From positions 356,177 to 420,176 of the forward strand of contig LSRX01000136.1 in the NCBI GenBank assembly GCA_001939145.1: DNA of 64,000 nt, given 5' to 3'. Below, in pieces: positions 24,366 through 36,600 of the stretch. The notes below the pieces were generated by a model, which searched no databases, was not told where the DNA came from, and was given only the letters and a program-made list of their open reading frames with translations. The stretch comes from Symbiodinium microadriaticum. Its lineage: Eukaryota > Sar > Dinophyceae > Suessiales > Symbiodiniaceae. A program made the translations under genes and the position numbers. Numbering within the stretch: position 1 is the stretch's first letter; every line of letters begins with the position of its first letter.

Positions 24366-24587
24366 CAGCCTGCATGATAACGAACAACTACTAGGCGCCC
24401 ATTCTCGAAATGTCGCCTTGTTGAGCGTCGAAGCAGTCAAAAACACACTGCAAGTTTGCGCTGTTGAGTGAGTAAGCATGCTGTGGAGCATCAGGCCTTC
24501 CGCAGGTTCTCGCTGTGAAAGCTTTTAGAAGGCAGTTCTGCATGAGAGATCTCAGGGTCCTGCAACTAGCCGCTTTGAACATCTCAG

Positions 24588-27500
24588 GCCGACTCTGCTG
24601 TTGGCTTCCGACAGCAGCAGCCCGAGCCAGGAAGATCAGCGTTGGTCCTTTGGAGTTTCTCGGAGTCTGAGATGACCGCTTGCTCATCTCGGACAAGGAG
24701 GCAGAACGATTGAGGCAAGACTGGGGCAAGATGCTTGAGTGAGCGACAGGCACCGAATGAGCGTTGGCGACAAAGACATGCAAGACTTCTCCTTCAGCAT
24801 GCCACGGCACAGGGGTGTGTTGCGTGCGCGCTGCGGCGACAAACGCCTCCAAGCCATGTCCTCAGCTGAGGGCATGGAGCACCTGGTAACTGAACGTCAG
24901 CAGTCACGAATGCTCCCGCATCTGTGCTAATTTGTGTTCGTTGGCCTGGGCTTTAAGTCGTCTTAAACATTCGTGTCCACCTGGCACGGAGGTTGTGGAG
25001 CTGAAAGACTCCGGCCATGCACCACTGGATGGACGTGTAAACATCGCAGAGCTTCTCAAGGACTCGGACCTTCGGCCCAGTCTATTCAAGACTGCACAAA
25101 ATCAGTCGCAGCTTGGTGCAACAAAGAACTTCTACTGGAACTGCGCAGCAGCTACACACAAGCCTCAGTTGCCGACGCAAGTCCTGAGTGTACAGGACTC
25201 TCCAATATACAAGCCGGGAGCTTACAGCAATTACGGCAGAATGTTCACATCATTCTGGAGCCCACGACTTGATGGCAGCATGTCAGCCTGTATGGCCTGC
25301 ATTAGATCTATCTGTATTTTCTTGTCATGATCCCGCTTCGTGCAGCTGATGAGGAAGCCACCTTCACGCAACTATGTTGGCAGCAACCTTGGCAAAGCAT
25401 CGCTTGAAAAAGTGTCAATGTCCTGCGAGCAAGACCCCCCCCCCCCGTTCCAATGTAACTAACCCAGCAGGGCTGCCCAACACAGAATGTCATATCGAGT
25501 CACATCTCAAGAGAGCTGCATCCAAGAGCCTCGCCGAGATGACTTCGAATTCCCCACGCTCGAAAAGCTGGAGCAGGGCTCAAGAAACATTGAGCCCATA
25601 GCGGCCTTGGTGTCCACCCGGCTCGTCCTTTCCAGAGCTGCTCTGCTGCTGCCGACGGTGGCTGCTGCTTCCTGCAGAGATTATCTTTTTATGTTACAGT
25701 AACAAGAAGATGGTTCCATACTGCTGCATCTTCTTCAGTCATAATTCATGCGCTTAAGAACTCTGTTTGATGCTGCCTTGCCCGCACTCGCTCGCTTACA
25801 CACTCACTCACAACCTTGCGGTTTGCTGATCCCGAACAGTCCAAGCCACACAGCCAGGTCGCCAGTCTTCTGCAGCTGGGACGAAGAGATGGGAAAGCGG
25901 AGGCCGGCCACCCGAACCGTCCCAGGCATGCGAGTCGCTATTGTCCTGAAGTCCACGCGCATGTGTGGTGGTTCGCGGCCGAACGAGCTGATACGAGTGG
26001 CACAGATTCCGGCCTGGGCTTGTGAGGCACGGAGACTACAGCAGAGCTCTTTCAGCAAGCAACCCGAGCACCCAAACCAGCTCAAAGCAATTACCAGAAG
26101 GTTACCGAGAATTGAAACTTTTATGCAAAAAGATTAAATCTCAACGCCCCATACGCCTCGTAAGCTTCGGGAGATTGCGTTCATCTGCACTGGTGGTGCT
26201 TCAAGTCCACCTTCGTGTGTGCTTGAAAGCTAGCATAGTTTCAGCCCCCCTTCCGAGCTAACAGTCTCGCATGGTGCCCAACTGCGCGAGAGTTTTTTGT
26301 TTAAAGCCCCGTATAACCTGTGAAACCCTGTTCTCCGTACCGCAACCTCACCCTTCCCCCGAGGTTCGGGCTTGAGGGAGTGCCCGACCCCAAAGCATTG
26401 GGCCGGCCGGTTCTCCTGGCCTCCCTGCCTTGCTTCGGGGATCTTCGGGGTTGTGGCGACAAGGAGACATTAGCCAGCGACGGAGAAGCGTGTCGTTAAT
26501 GAAATGCATGTGAATCAGGAAGCGCATGCACATACACACGCACACATAGTTGAAAATACTCCAGCACACAACCAATCAGCACCCAATCCAAAATGTTCAC
26601 ATGCTCGTGTATGGCATATGTGCAGGAAGCCACTGCTGCAACCACGCTTAATCGAAATTGCATAGTGCATGTGTATGTGAGTGCGGTTCATTAGTTGTCA
26701 TGAGTTCGTTTGTCTATACAGTTACTGTTACTGGATATAAAGTAAACAATATATGGGGTTGACGAGGTGTGTAGGCTACCTATGTTACTTGCCCGGCCTA
26801 AACTGCCTACTAAGCACCCTTTTGTGTTGCACGTGATGGCTGGATTGCTTGAGGAGTGAGTACTCAGAAGCGAGCTTCAGCTGTCTCACATCGCGGTTTG
26901 AAAAAGCCACTGGTCTCATCTTCGTAGGCAAGACTCCGCAGCCCAGAGCCCAGGGCAATGGGGAGACGCCGATGACAATCCATGCAAGCTGTCATGATGC
27001 TGGCCAGGTTGGTAATCATCAGCTCTTTGCACTCGACTTAGGCCCACTTGCCACCGACTCAGCTCATGGGATCTCTAGTATTGTTGCGTCTTATGGAGCT
27101 TTGTCTGCCTTGCCGCAATTTCTCAAGCAGAACGTCTCGGGAAAAATCAGAGAGTACGGCCGCAGCAATCATCAGTACCTTTGCCGTGTATGTTCGACCT
27201 TACGTCCCGTGTTAAGCAGGGGTAGTGCTGCTTAGGTTCGTGAGTTCCTCATCGAGAAGGGCTACGCTGCGAGAGGTGGCGGCACAAATGATCTGAGCAG
27301 ACGGGTGGCGGGAGCAAACAGATTCTCCCTCCGGTCTGGCTCACGTTCACAGCTGGGCTCATCGGTAGATGTTACTGCACACTCTCGAACTGTTGTGCTG
27401 CACGGATTTATGGAATTCAGGCTGCGGCTGCGCATTTGACAAAGGAGAGCTTGAAGGTTTGCTAAGCTTACCTGCAGGTTTGGCGCACCCGATCAACTTT

Positions 27501-30500
27501 CCCGAAGTCACTCGGAAGCAGTTCGGCATGAGCTTCCGTTTTCACGGCCACGAGACGGAAGTGATACAGAGCCGGCCTTGCAGTAAATCGTACCTTGTCG
27601 GTGTATGCGGGTCACTTTGACTTGGCTCAGCGTGGTTGAAGTTGACCCAGCAGAGAGCACGTTTTGTGAATCCCTCTGAGTCTGAGCTGACTAGGCTAGT
27701 GCGGCTAGTGGCCAGCCCTAGGCTACCAAGCGGTAGAGAAATTCCAGCAGGTTCCACGATATGCTCAGAACAGATATAGATATGGGATCTTTCATAGTGT
27801 CGCCAGGTCACGGCAGGCTGCATAATTGAGGACCAGAAGGTTTCGAGAACTGTCGCCCAGGTCTCCTTGAAGGCCTTGAACCCCTCTCAACGGAAGGTTG
27901 AAGCCCCTCTCCACAATCGTCAAGCTTCTTGATTCGGAGAGTGCGGCGCGGATGTTCAAAACTGATAAGCCTGAGACTACAAATGCAACTTCCGTTCCGC
28001 GGAGCTTGAACTGCGTGCTGCCGGCAAAGGTTTTCAGCAGCTTGGTGTCAACAACTGTCACAACAGATGACCCAGGTGCATTCGGGCTGTTCAGTGCCAT
28101 CAGGTCTGCAGATGAAGATGAGACTTGTGCTATTCAGACGCATTACTATTACTATGAAGTTACCATCGTTCATTATATGATATGCTTGTTGTCACTCCAT
28201 GATGTCGCTCCTGTCCTTCTTATCCGTATGCTTCTTCTCGCTACGACGTAATCATTATCATCACCATACTTATTTGCTACCACAATTCATTGTCCCCTCC
28301 TCATCCTCCTGCTCCTCGTCGTGGAGATCATCATCCTCATAACCTCCGTCATCTTCATCAACATCATGGCCTTTATACAGTATCTCAGTACGGCTTGGCC
28401 TGCATGCTTTTTCCCCTACTCACAAGCCTGCGTGCTTTTCGTAGCTGCAGCTCTCCCTGCAACCGTCATGCAAGCCAGCGGCTCCCATGCTGGAACCCAG
28501 CTTCACTACAGGGTCCCAGACCACAGGATGTTTGCCGCCAGGTTTCTTGGACTCCACAGGTCTTCCCTTCGAGCTTCGTGCAGCTGCGAAAGCGGGCCAG
28601 AAAGTGGCTCTAATGCACTCTGTACCATGACATCCGCTGTTATTTCCGTTGGTGTTGGTGCTGTCTCTCTCTCTCTCTCTCTCTCTCTCCCTACATGGAG
28701 CAAGTCGGCATCCCGTTGCATGGACTGCCTGCTTGGTGCATGCTCAGAAACCAACAATGAGAGCGATAGCCAAGTTCGCAGTGAGGCTTTTAAGTTTCGC
28801 TGATGCCTTGAAGGGAAAGTTTCGAATTAAGGCAGTGGAGGAGCTCACGGGGCAAGGCAGCTCACGGCAACACCTGCATAGCGTATTTCGAGCTTTTTGC
28901 TAGAGAAGCTGCAGAGGAGGTTTGCACGCTGTCTGCCTCTGTGCATACTGTATGTGTTGTGTTGGGACAGGCAAGAAAAATCAGCCCATGGGACCTTTCG
29001 GCATGGGCCAGTACCTGAGCTTTCGGACAGGGCGAAGAAGCTGAAGCTGCTGGATTCGTTTCGTCGGGTCCATTCTTCTGCAAGGCGCGGGTGAGCATGC
29101 CGACATGGAGAGTGATGGTGAGGCTGGGGGGCATGCACAGGCAAAGGCCTGAACTCCAGTGCCTTTAAGGATGATGAAAGATTCCAGGTTGCTGCCCTTT
29201 ACCGCAGCGCCTGCCTCTGTAATCTGCTGCTATCCCTGTCAGCTGGGTGTGGGCGAGAACTTCGGGGTCGGCGGCGCATTTGCGAAGTGGGGCGCAGCAT
29301 CAGGCTCAGCCCAGGAAAGCGGCGGGAGCCGAGTCAGAGTTAAGTACAATTCTCGCCTCTCAGCCAAGGTTCCTGTGACGCCGCGAAACTTTGTGAGGCT
29401 GCTGCAGCGAAACGAGGCCTTACTTGGCTTCAATAAGCACAGGGAGCTCAGAATCAGGGACTCCGAGCCTCAGCATTCTGCTTTCCGAGGCCATGCGGAT
29501 ACAGACTTGCCATGTGATGTGCATGGCGTTACGGCGTTACGGTCTGTGGCTTTGGCTCGAAGGTCCGTCGGCGGCGGTCCCCAGCAGTTTTACCGAAGTC
29601 CGCGATGTGCAGAACATGGCACGAGTCGTTAACAGGAAGAGTCGGTGAGCAATTGGTAAGATCTGTTGGGACATTGCTGGACTCGGTCAGACTGTGACTA
29701 GTGTAGCTTTCCATGACGTGCCTCCCCGCAGCGGCAGCGGCCCGGCTGCAGTTTGGACGAAATCCGAAGACCGAACTCCAGGCCCAGATAATTACTCAAA
29801 TTACTGGTTCTGACTGATCGTTGGAGCAGTTTGTCCTGAACGCAGCATATAATTAGTGAGCCTTCGGTGAGTGCACCGGGTCTCCTCGATTTGTCAAGTC
29901 ACGTTGTTATTCAGCTTAGCCAGAAGTCTTTCTAAATGGTTCTTGACCAGACCCCGTCTTGGGCTCTGGGACCTGCGGCGCAATCCTGCTCCGATAGCAG
30001 AGCTGGGAACATGGTCGCCCAGGCCCGTCCTCCCATTCCTCCTCTTCCCACAGTGAAGTACGTAGAAGATGGCCCAAGCATAAAAGTCGGAAAGGAGGAG
30101 GCTCCACGAAGCCAAGAAAGCACTCATTCTGAGATTTTGGCTGCTGCGTTTTCTACGGCCGTGGCGCTCGACTTCTCTGTTACCGCTGATGGGCGGGTGG
30201 AGTCGGCCCAGGCATCTTGCAGACATGTATTTCAGCGGCATCCATTTGGAGGCTGTAGAGAGCTGCGGAACATGTTGAGGCCGAGGCCTTGCAAAGATTT
30301 GCCAAGGCCGTTTCTGTCTGCGCAGGAAGACATTGACATCAAAGACTACGAGGCTGTATTTGCGCATCTTCAGTTGCAGGCTTAAACAGATGCAGAGGTC
30401 ACGCTGGAGCCAATGTATCGCCGATCGCCACGACCGTTTGCACACGCCACATGCAGGAATTTCGACAGAAGCACCGGAAGGATCAGTACCAGCAGGACAT

Positions 30501-30602
30501 GAGTTAACCAAAAATCGATGGTCAAGTCGTTGCCAGTCAGGTTCCCCAGAAACCAGTGCGAACACTCGGACTCGTCCTAGTAGCAGTAGCAGTACCAGTA
30601 GC

Positions 30603-30643
<41 letters not shown>

Positions 30644-33600
30644 GAGGAGGTTCAGTTTTAGTCTCAGCAACTCGTAGAAGTAGCAGTTGCAGCACCAGTA
30701 GAAGTAGCAGTAGCAGTAGTCGTCGTCGTAGTCGTTAGTAGTGGTAGCAGTGGTAGTCGTAGCATCAGCAGTAGTAGCAAGTAGGTAAGAGTGGCATACC
30801 TTTTGTCAGGATGCCCTGAGCTACAAGCAGCGCTTTGAGATGTTCCAGCGGAACAAAGCTTTGGTGACAGCACACAATGCTCGAGAAGGCGGGCGGGAAG
30901 CAGATCTGAAATGGACACCAGGTTATCTCAGAAGATAGCGGCATCCACATAGTGTGGTGCTGCGGCTGGTATTCGTGACCCCCCTCGCCCCCCCCTGCAA
31001 CTCAATATCTCAGGCATTACATGGACGGCCGCGGTGAATGTGTTCGCAGATTACACTGATGCGGAGTTCAAGGCCCATCAACCTATTCCGTGATGCCAGC
31101 TAGGTGGGAGGCAACAAATCCCATGATGCACATCAAGCTTGTAAGCTCGAGACATCGAAATTGCAGAAAAGTTTGAGAATGTGCTGATCGGGTGCTTCGG
31201 TTCTGAAGCCTGTGAAGTTCAGCAGCTCGAAGCGAAGCAAAGATTTGCTCGACTCTGTTATTGTCTGTGAGTATCTTCACAGAAGAGCACCAGAGGCCTT
31301 GCTGGGTCACCGCCGTTTGGGCCGCTGGTGGCTTCCGAGGCCTTCCCTTCGCCAACAGGCTGGGTCTGTGTAGGACAGTGTAGTATTGTCGCAGTTTCAG
31401 CAGGAATGTTGCAGTACACCGTACTCCGTTTCGTTGGCCACAAGAACGCTTTGAACCTTCACATGGCTGAGCTTGCGCAAATATTTGACAGGCGTCTGGA
31501 GTGGTTCGGCGCGTCCACGAGGAGCTTGCAGCAGAAGTGGACTGGCGCAGGAACCTCGTGCCGCCCCCAAGTCTGCTGGGAAGGTCTTGTTGGACAAGGG
31601 AGTGGCAGGGCCTTGCAGCATTTCGAAAGTTGTGGAGGCAGCCCGTGAGCATTCTTCCTGCGAGCAGTTCGTTTGTGCGAGAGCTCTAGGGCAGCAGCAG
31701 CAGCACAGGTGACCACGAACTTCGTCCATCAACAGGTCGACCACTGGGCTTGAGTTTGAGCTCAACTGACTTGGTTTATTGTGGTTTCCAGGACATAAAG
31801 TCTCCATGTTGCTTGGTTTGTCCAGATACCGAAAGTTGCCGGCACACAGGGGAAGGCAAGGCTGGCTTCGGACACCCATGTTCTACTCTATTCCAGCTGT
31901 TCACCCGCGGTCCTCAACCACCAGCCTATCTGCACTACAGTTGTGAGGAAAGTTGACTTCTGCAAGGCTAAAGTCGTCGATGCACTTCTTGTAGCTTCAG
32001 CTGTTCCGCCATGTGGGTCTAGTACATCTTTGTGCGGGGCCACTTGGTTCGGGGATGTGTCTGGTGCTTGAATCTTGAAGTCGTCTTCCAATTTGGCCCA
32101 CGCTTGAGGTGCTTTCCCGCCAGGGCCGTGTATTTCACGGATCTGAGGGTTGTACAGGCAACTCAAGAGGAGAAGCGGGTGAGTCTGATTGTTTTAAATG
32201 CTTCTTTCCACGAAAGCAGACATCCCAACGACACCACCCCCAAGGGCCCCAAAGCATCCCAAGAACCTTTAAGTTTCGGAGCCCACGACTCAAGCTGAAC
32301 CTCCGTGGCCGGTGAGGGCTCTTGCGGATCCTGCTGGGCAGTGGCAGCTGCGGGCGCGATTGACGCCGAGATTGCAGATACAGGCATGATGGAGTTGCCG
32401 AAGTTGGCGCCTGAAATTGGCGCGAATGCGTGAAACCCTGGTTTCCGACTTTCAAAGGCTTCGTGGTTTTGAGCTCTGTTTGTTTTGAATTCCCGAAACT
32501 TACCGACAGCTCAGGAGATCCATGCTGAGATTGCCTTGAGGACTGGCTGGCCTTGTGATGCAGGTATAGCAATGGCCAGCCTGGGCGAACCTTTGCGATA
32601 TGTCTCAGGTTCGAGTCACGAGCCACCTAGTACTATCATGTCTTGGCCCTTTCATCATTCAAGACCCACTGTAGTTGCATGTGTTGACGTCAAGTGCAAG
32701 TCTCCCTTCCGATGTGTTCAGGAAGCAGAACCAGCAGCATCGCGACAAGGCGCAGCGTCACCGATCTGCCTGCACGTGTGTGGGAGACTATGTGTTGAGA
32801 CAGGAATGTTTTTGCATGTGCTGAGTAATTATATAGAAGCTACGTTCAGCTTGTACGGCACGAGCTAGCCTTAGTTGTCCGGTAAGTGCTACCAGTACAT
32901 GATACCATGACAGTGACTGCACTCGCAAACAAAGCAAGTACAGACACATAGACTCGCACACGTACCCGCGCACAAGCCACGCACGCACAAAGACACGGAG
33001 ACGCACGCAAGTGGAGGGAGGAACATGCGCACACACGCACCACGCGCGCACACGCACGCATGCACACAGACACACACACAAAGCATTGTGTTAAACAGGG
33101 TTTGTAGATGTTGTGATTGCATAGGGCTTGTCCAAGACGACTGGGCGTGAAAAGGGTTAGTGAAAGAGAGAATGTACACCGTAGCAGCGCCAAGCAATAG
33201 ATGCGGCATCAGCTCAGTGTTTCACTAGTGTCTTCCCAACCGTTCCGTCGAGAACAAAAGCATAGAACCAAAGTTGTCCGCATCCTAACTCTGGATGCAC
33301 ATCCAAGCAGGCGAAGATGCATTCACAGGTTTGTGCATATCCCCACCCGGCGCACGGAGCCTTCCTGCAATTATAGCACCATTCTGCATGCACCGCTCTG
33401 GGTGCATTTCAAAGCCAAGAGTTCGCATGCTTGGTGATATAGTGATAGAGTATGATAGACACCCCGGGCTCGCACTTGGAATCGCATCGCTTCGCGCAAG
33501 ACGGAGAGGTTTGGAGACTGGGAAAGATGCGAATGTGGAGTTACACAACATGGTAGCACCAAACACCCAGCCATTCAAACACACACACACACACACAGAG

Positions 33601-36600
33601 AGACACGCAGAGACAGTTCCACAGTCACCGGCCCATGTCCCGAACTGCGGAGTTCTACTCCACGCATTCGAGCAGCAGGTGCCTCGAAATGTCTCGTTCA
33701 AGCAGCTTGTGGCGCTGGGCTCAGATGGCCAAGACACAGTCAGCCGGCTGTGACGTCAATCTTATTGCTGTATTCCCAGAGCCGAAGAGTTGAAAGCCAT
33801 CCGCGGCAAGAGTAATTTAGCGCCGAAGTTCTCTCATGTTGAAACAGCACAGCGAGCAACTGCCGAAACTTCCTGGTCTTTGCAAGGACTGCACCCCAAA
33901 TCCAGAACATTGTGGTGGCGAGGGAGGCTGCCAGGCGCACCCATTCGGTCGCAAGCGACAGCACCCATGCACCATCGTCAGTTGAACACGATCTCGGCGC
34001 ACTCGCGTTTGATCAGTTGGACATGTCCTTGCCACATTTTCAGCAGCTTTGGCGATCTGATTTCCTCTTACTGCTCCCAGCTCCTTGCTGCGGACTAGAA
34101 CAGGCTAACTGAGCAAATCGAAATAGATGCGTATCGGAATATCTAGTTCGTGAGCGAGACTGCTCACCAGGGTGCTACCTCCGAACTGGCTTTCGACTAC
34201 ACATCACAGCGGCTGGGCAAGCTCGTCAAAGGTATGTGCTTATAATTTCCAGTAAGGCATCAAGCTTGGTATAATCTATTCCCGGACACAGCGAAGGGTT
34301 TCAGTTTAGTTGGCTTAACATCCAAAAAGGCATGGAAGAAAGGTCTGTCGGTGATTGGGCACCGGATGGCCCGCACGTCCACCACTGCCTCTGAGGCATG
34401 GCATCTATGATGCTGACCATTATGCTGGAAACATCAACAGCTGCGTGGCAAAGATTTGCCTGTTTGGTTTCTTCATCGGCTCGGTTCGGTGTGGCTGCGA
34501 CCATGTGATCTGCAACCAAGAAGACGAAGCGTGCAAAGCTGCGTCGAAGAAGTCCGAGGCTCAGCTTCCGCCCTTCTGCACATACGCTCAGCACCCGAAC
34601 ATACCCGAACAGAGTGCTTCTGGCTTACTGTGCCCTACAGTAAGCTTAAGTAAAGGTCGACAGCAAGAACAAAAGAAGCACGATACCGAAAGGATACAGT
34701 ACCCACGTCGCCAAGGTCGTCCCCGTACATCCAGATCCGCGGCTGCCCAGTTGCCACCATCAGTCCAATTCTAACAAGCTAAGACCTGTCGAGCTTGCTG
34801 TCAGTCTTGTGATTCTGATGGCTGCGGGCGATTGTAAGAAAACACGGTAGTTGGTGCTGCTACAAGCAATCAGATTACAGCGATGACGGCGACGACCAGT
34901 ACCCTTAAACTTTGTTGGTGAGCGAAACGTTGTTTGAAACCTCGGCACCAAGAAATGTCAAGGCTATGTTCGGCTGGAAACCAACAAGCTCAAGCCTTTG
35001 ATGGAAGCGCTTGTGTCTCGATCGCACCGAGTAGCAAAGGCCGATGTATTTGAGGTGGCGAGCCAGCAAAACTTACCAGACCAACTGCCCTGCAACCCTG
35101 CACGTTCATGTTCAGAGCTTTCGTCCATGTTCTCGTGCTGCAGCTGGCACATGTCGAGGCCAATGTGGGGCCGGTTTCCGTGTCTGTGGACGCGAGTTCC
35201 TGGAACCTGCCACATGGCCGGTATTGAAGGTAGGCAGGCCTTGTATGACAATGGCCTATCAGTAATTTGCCCCTTGGGATCCCGTGGGCACACCTAAGTC
35301 TGACAAACAGCCTAAAGTCGCATCAACACAGCATCACAGCGGGGAAAGCTGTTGTCAATCCACAAACTAGTCTACTGTGATAACACCCTCCATGCTTGTT
35401 CATGTGGCGTCACACTGGGCAACGGATTTTTCATATCGAACTTGGATGACTTCCGCCGCCAATTCGGGAGACTTCTCTCATGTGATGTGGCTTTCGCCGT
35501 TCCAAGCGTCACAGTGTTCGACGCGGCGATGTGACTTAAGGCACCTCCTGTAGCATGCAAACAGTACAGCTGCTCACAGAGTAACCCGCACCCTCCGTAG
35601 TTCGGCAGGCGAGTTAGATGTTTGCTACCAAGCTTGGCACCTGATCCAGGTATGGAGGTGCCTTGGCTTCAGAAGGAACGGTTGTGGGAATTTGTTCTTT
35701 CGGAGCCAGCACTGCCTGAGACAACGCAACAGCGTGGCTCTCGACAAGGTGGCATCTTCAACGACTGCAAGAGAGATAGTATCGCCTCTCTCCTGCATAC
35801 AGTGGGTGGTGGATTCGACTTGGCGAGGCAGTTCATTTGCTCCAGTTTGATGGGAATCTGCACATGGGCTGTGGTGGGAAAATGCAAATCCCCCTTCTTT
35901 GACTTGACCCTATACCAAACCGGCGGCTACTTCAACTTCGATCGACTACCGGTCCTGCCATCACTTTGTAATTCTCCTCCTGCCCATTGCAACAAGTTGA
36001 TAGATCCGCATGCGCAGATTGCTGGGTGTAACTTCGCAGCTGAGGTCAATCATGTTCTCGACTCAGGGCGGACGGTCAGCTGTTGTTCTGCCTTGCAGCT
36101 GCAGCATGCAGTCTTTGATGACCAAATCTTGCAGCCTTGAGTGAGGCTGTGCTTGCCGTCGGCTACGGCCGGGACTCCAAGTCCGGAATCTTGGCTATTG
36201 TGTGCATGCATGCCGTGCTGCATGTCAATTCAGCGAGCTAGCACACACACACACACACACACGAACCGTGCCGTCGGTTGCTGCAGCATGGATTTTGCAA
36301 GCAAGCCTTGCATTTCCTGTGGAAGCAGGATCTGCACGTTTACCTGCGAACACTCAACGCTGAGGACTTACCTACTGGCTGATTCGGAACTCGTGGGGCG
36401 TCGTGGCTGCAGCAACAGCATGCAGATGTGTGCAGCATATGAAGATGGTTTTCAAGCGTCACACGAGCTTCTTGCAAGAGGCCCCGAGTGGGGCGAGAAG
36501 GGCTTCGTCCGGCTCCAGCTTCTTGGCAGCTAGTGCTCCCAGAGCTCATTTTACACCAGTTGCTCACTCGCCACCGTTGCTGCCTGGCCTACCCTGGACA

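Noticed and set aside
24780-24888. Frame reading RCGDKRLQAMSSAEGMEHL, similar to the hydrolase motif of the acyltransferase
   Set aside because: Exon 24672-24714 (DRLLISDKEAERL) matches the motif better and joins in phase with exon 24958; this second version falls inside the resulting intron.
30400-30918. Leu-, Ser- and Val-homopolymer frames
   Set aside because: Translation of the AGT/AGC array in a protease intron.
31540-31695. Alternative frame KSAGKVLLDKG... before the protease active site
   Set aside because: Looked like the VxDQG motif, but the frame of EVDWRRNLVPPP joined through exon 32124-32178 gives consistent phases without it.
34963-35012. GYVRL taken as the C-terminal GYIRL motif of a second protease copy
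   Set aside because: It lies before the GPVSVSVDA exon and matches the GYxxLxxNxxxLMxA segment that precedes it; the true C-terminal motif is at 36481-36525 (GFVRLQ).
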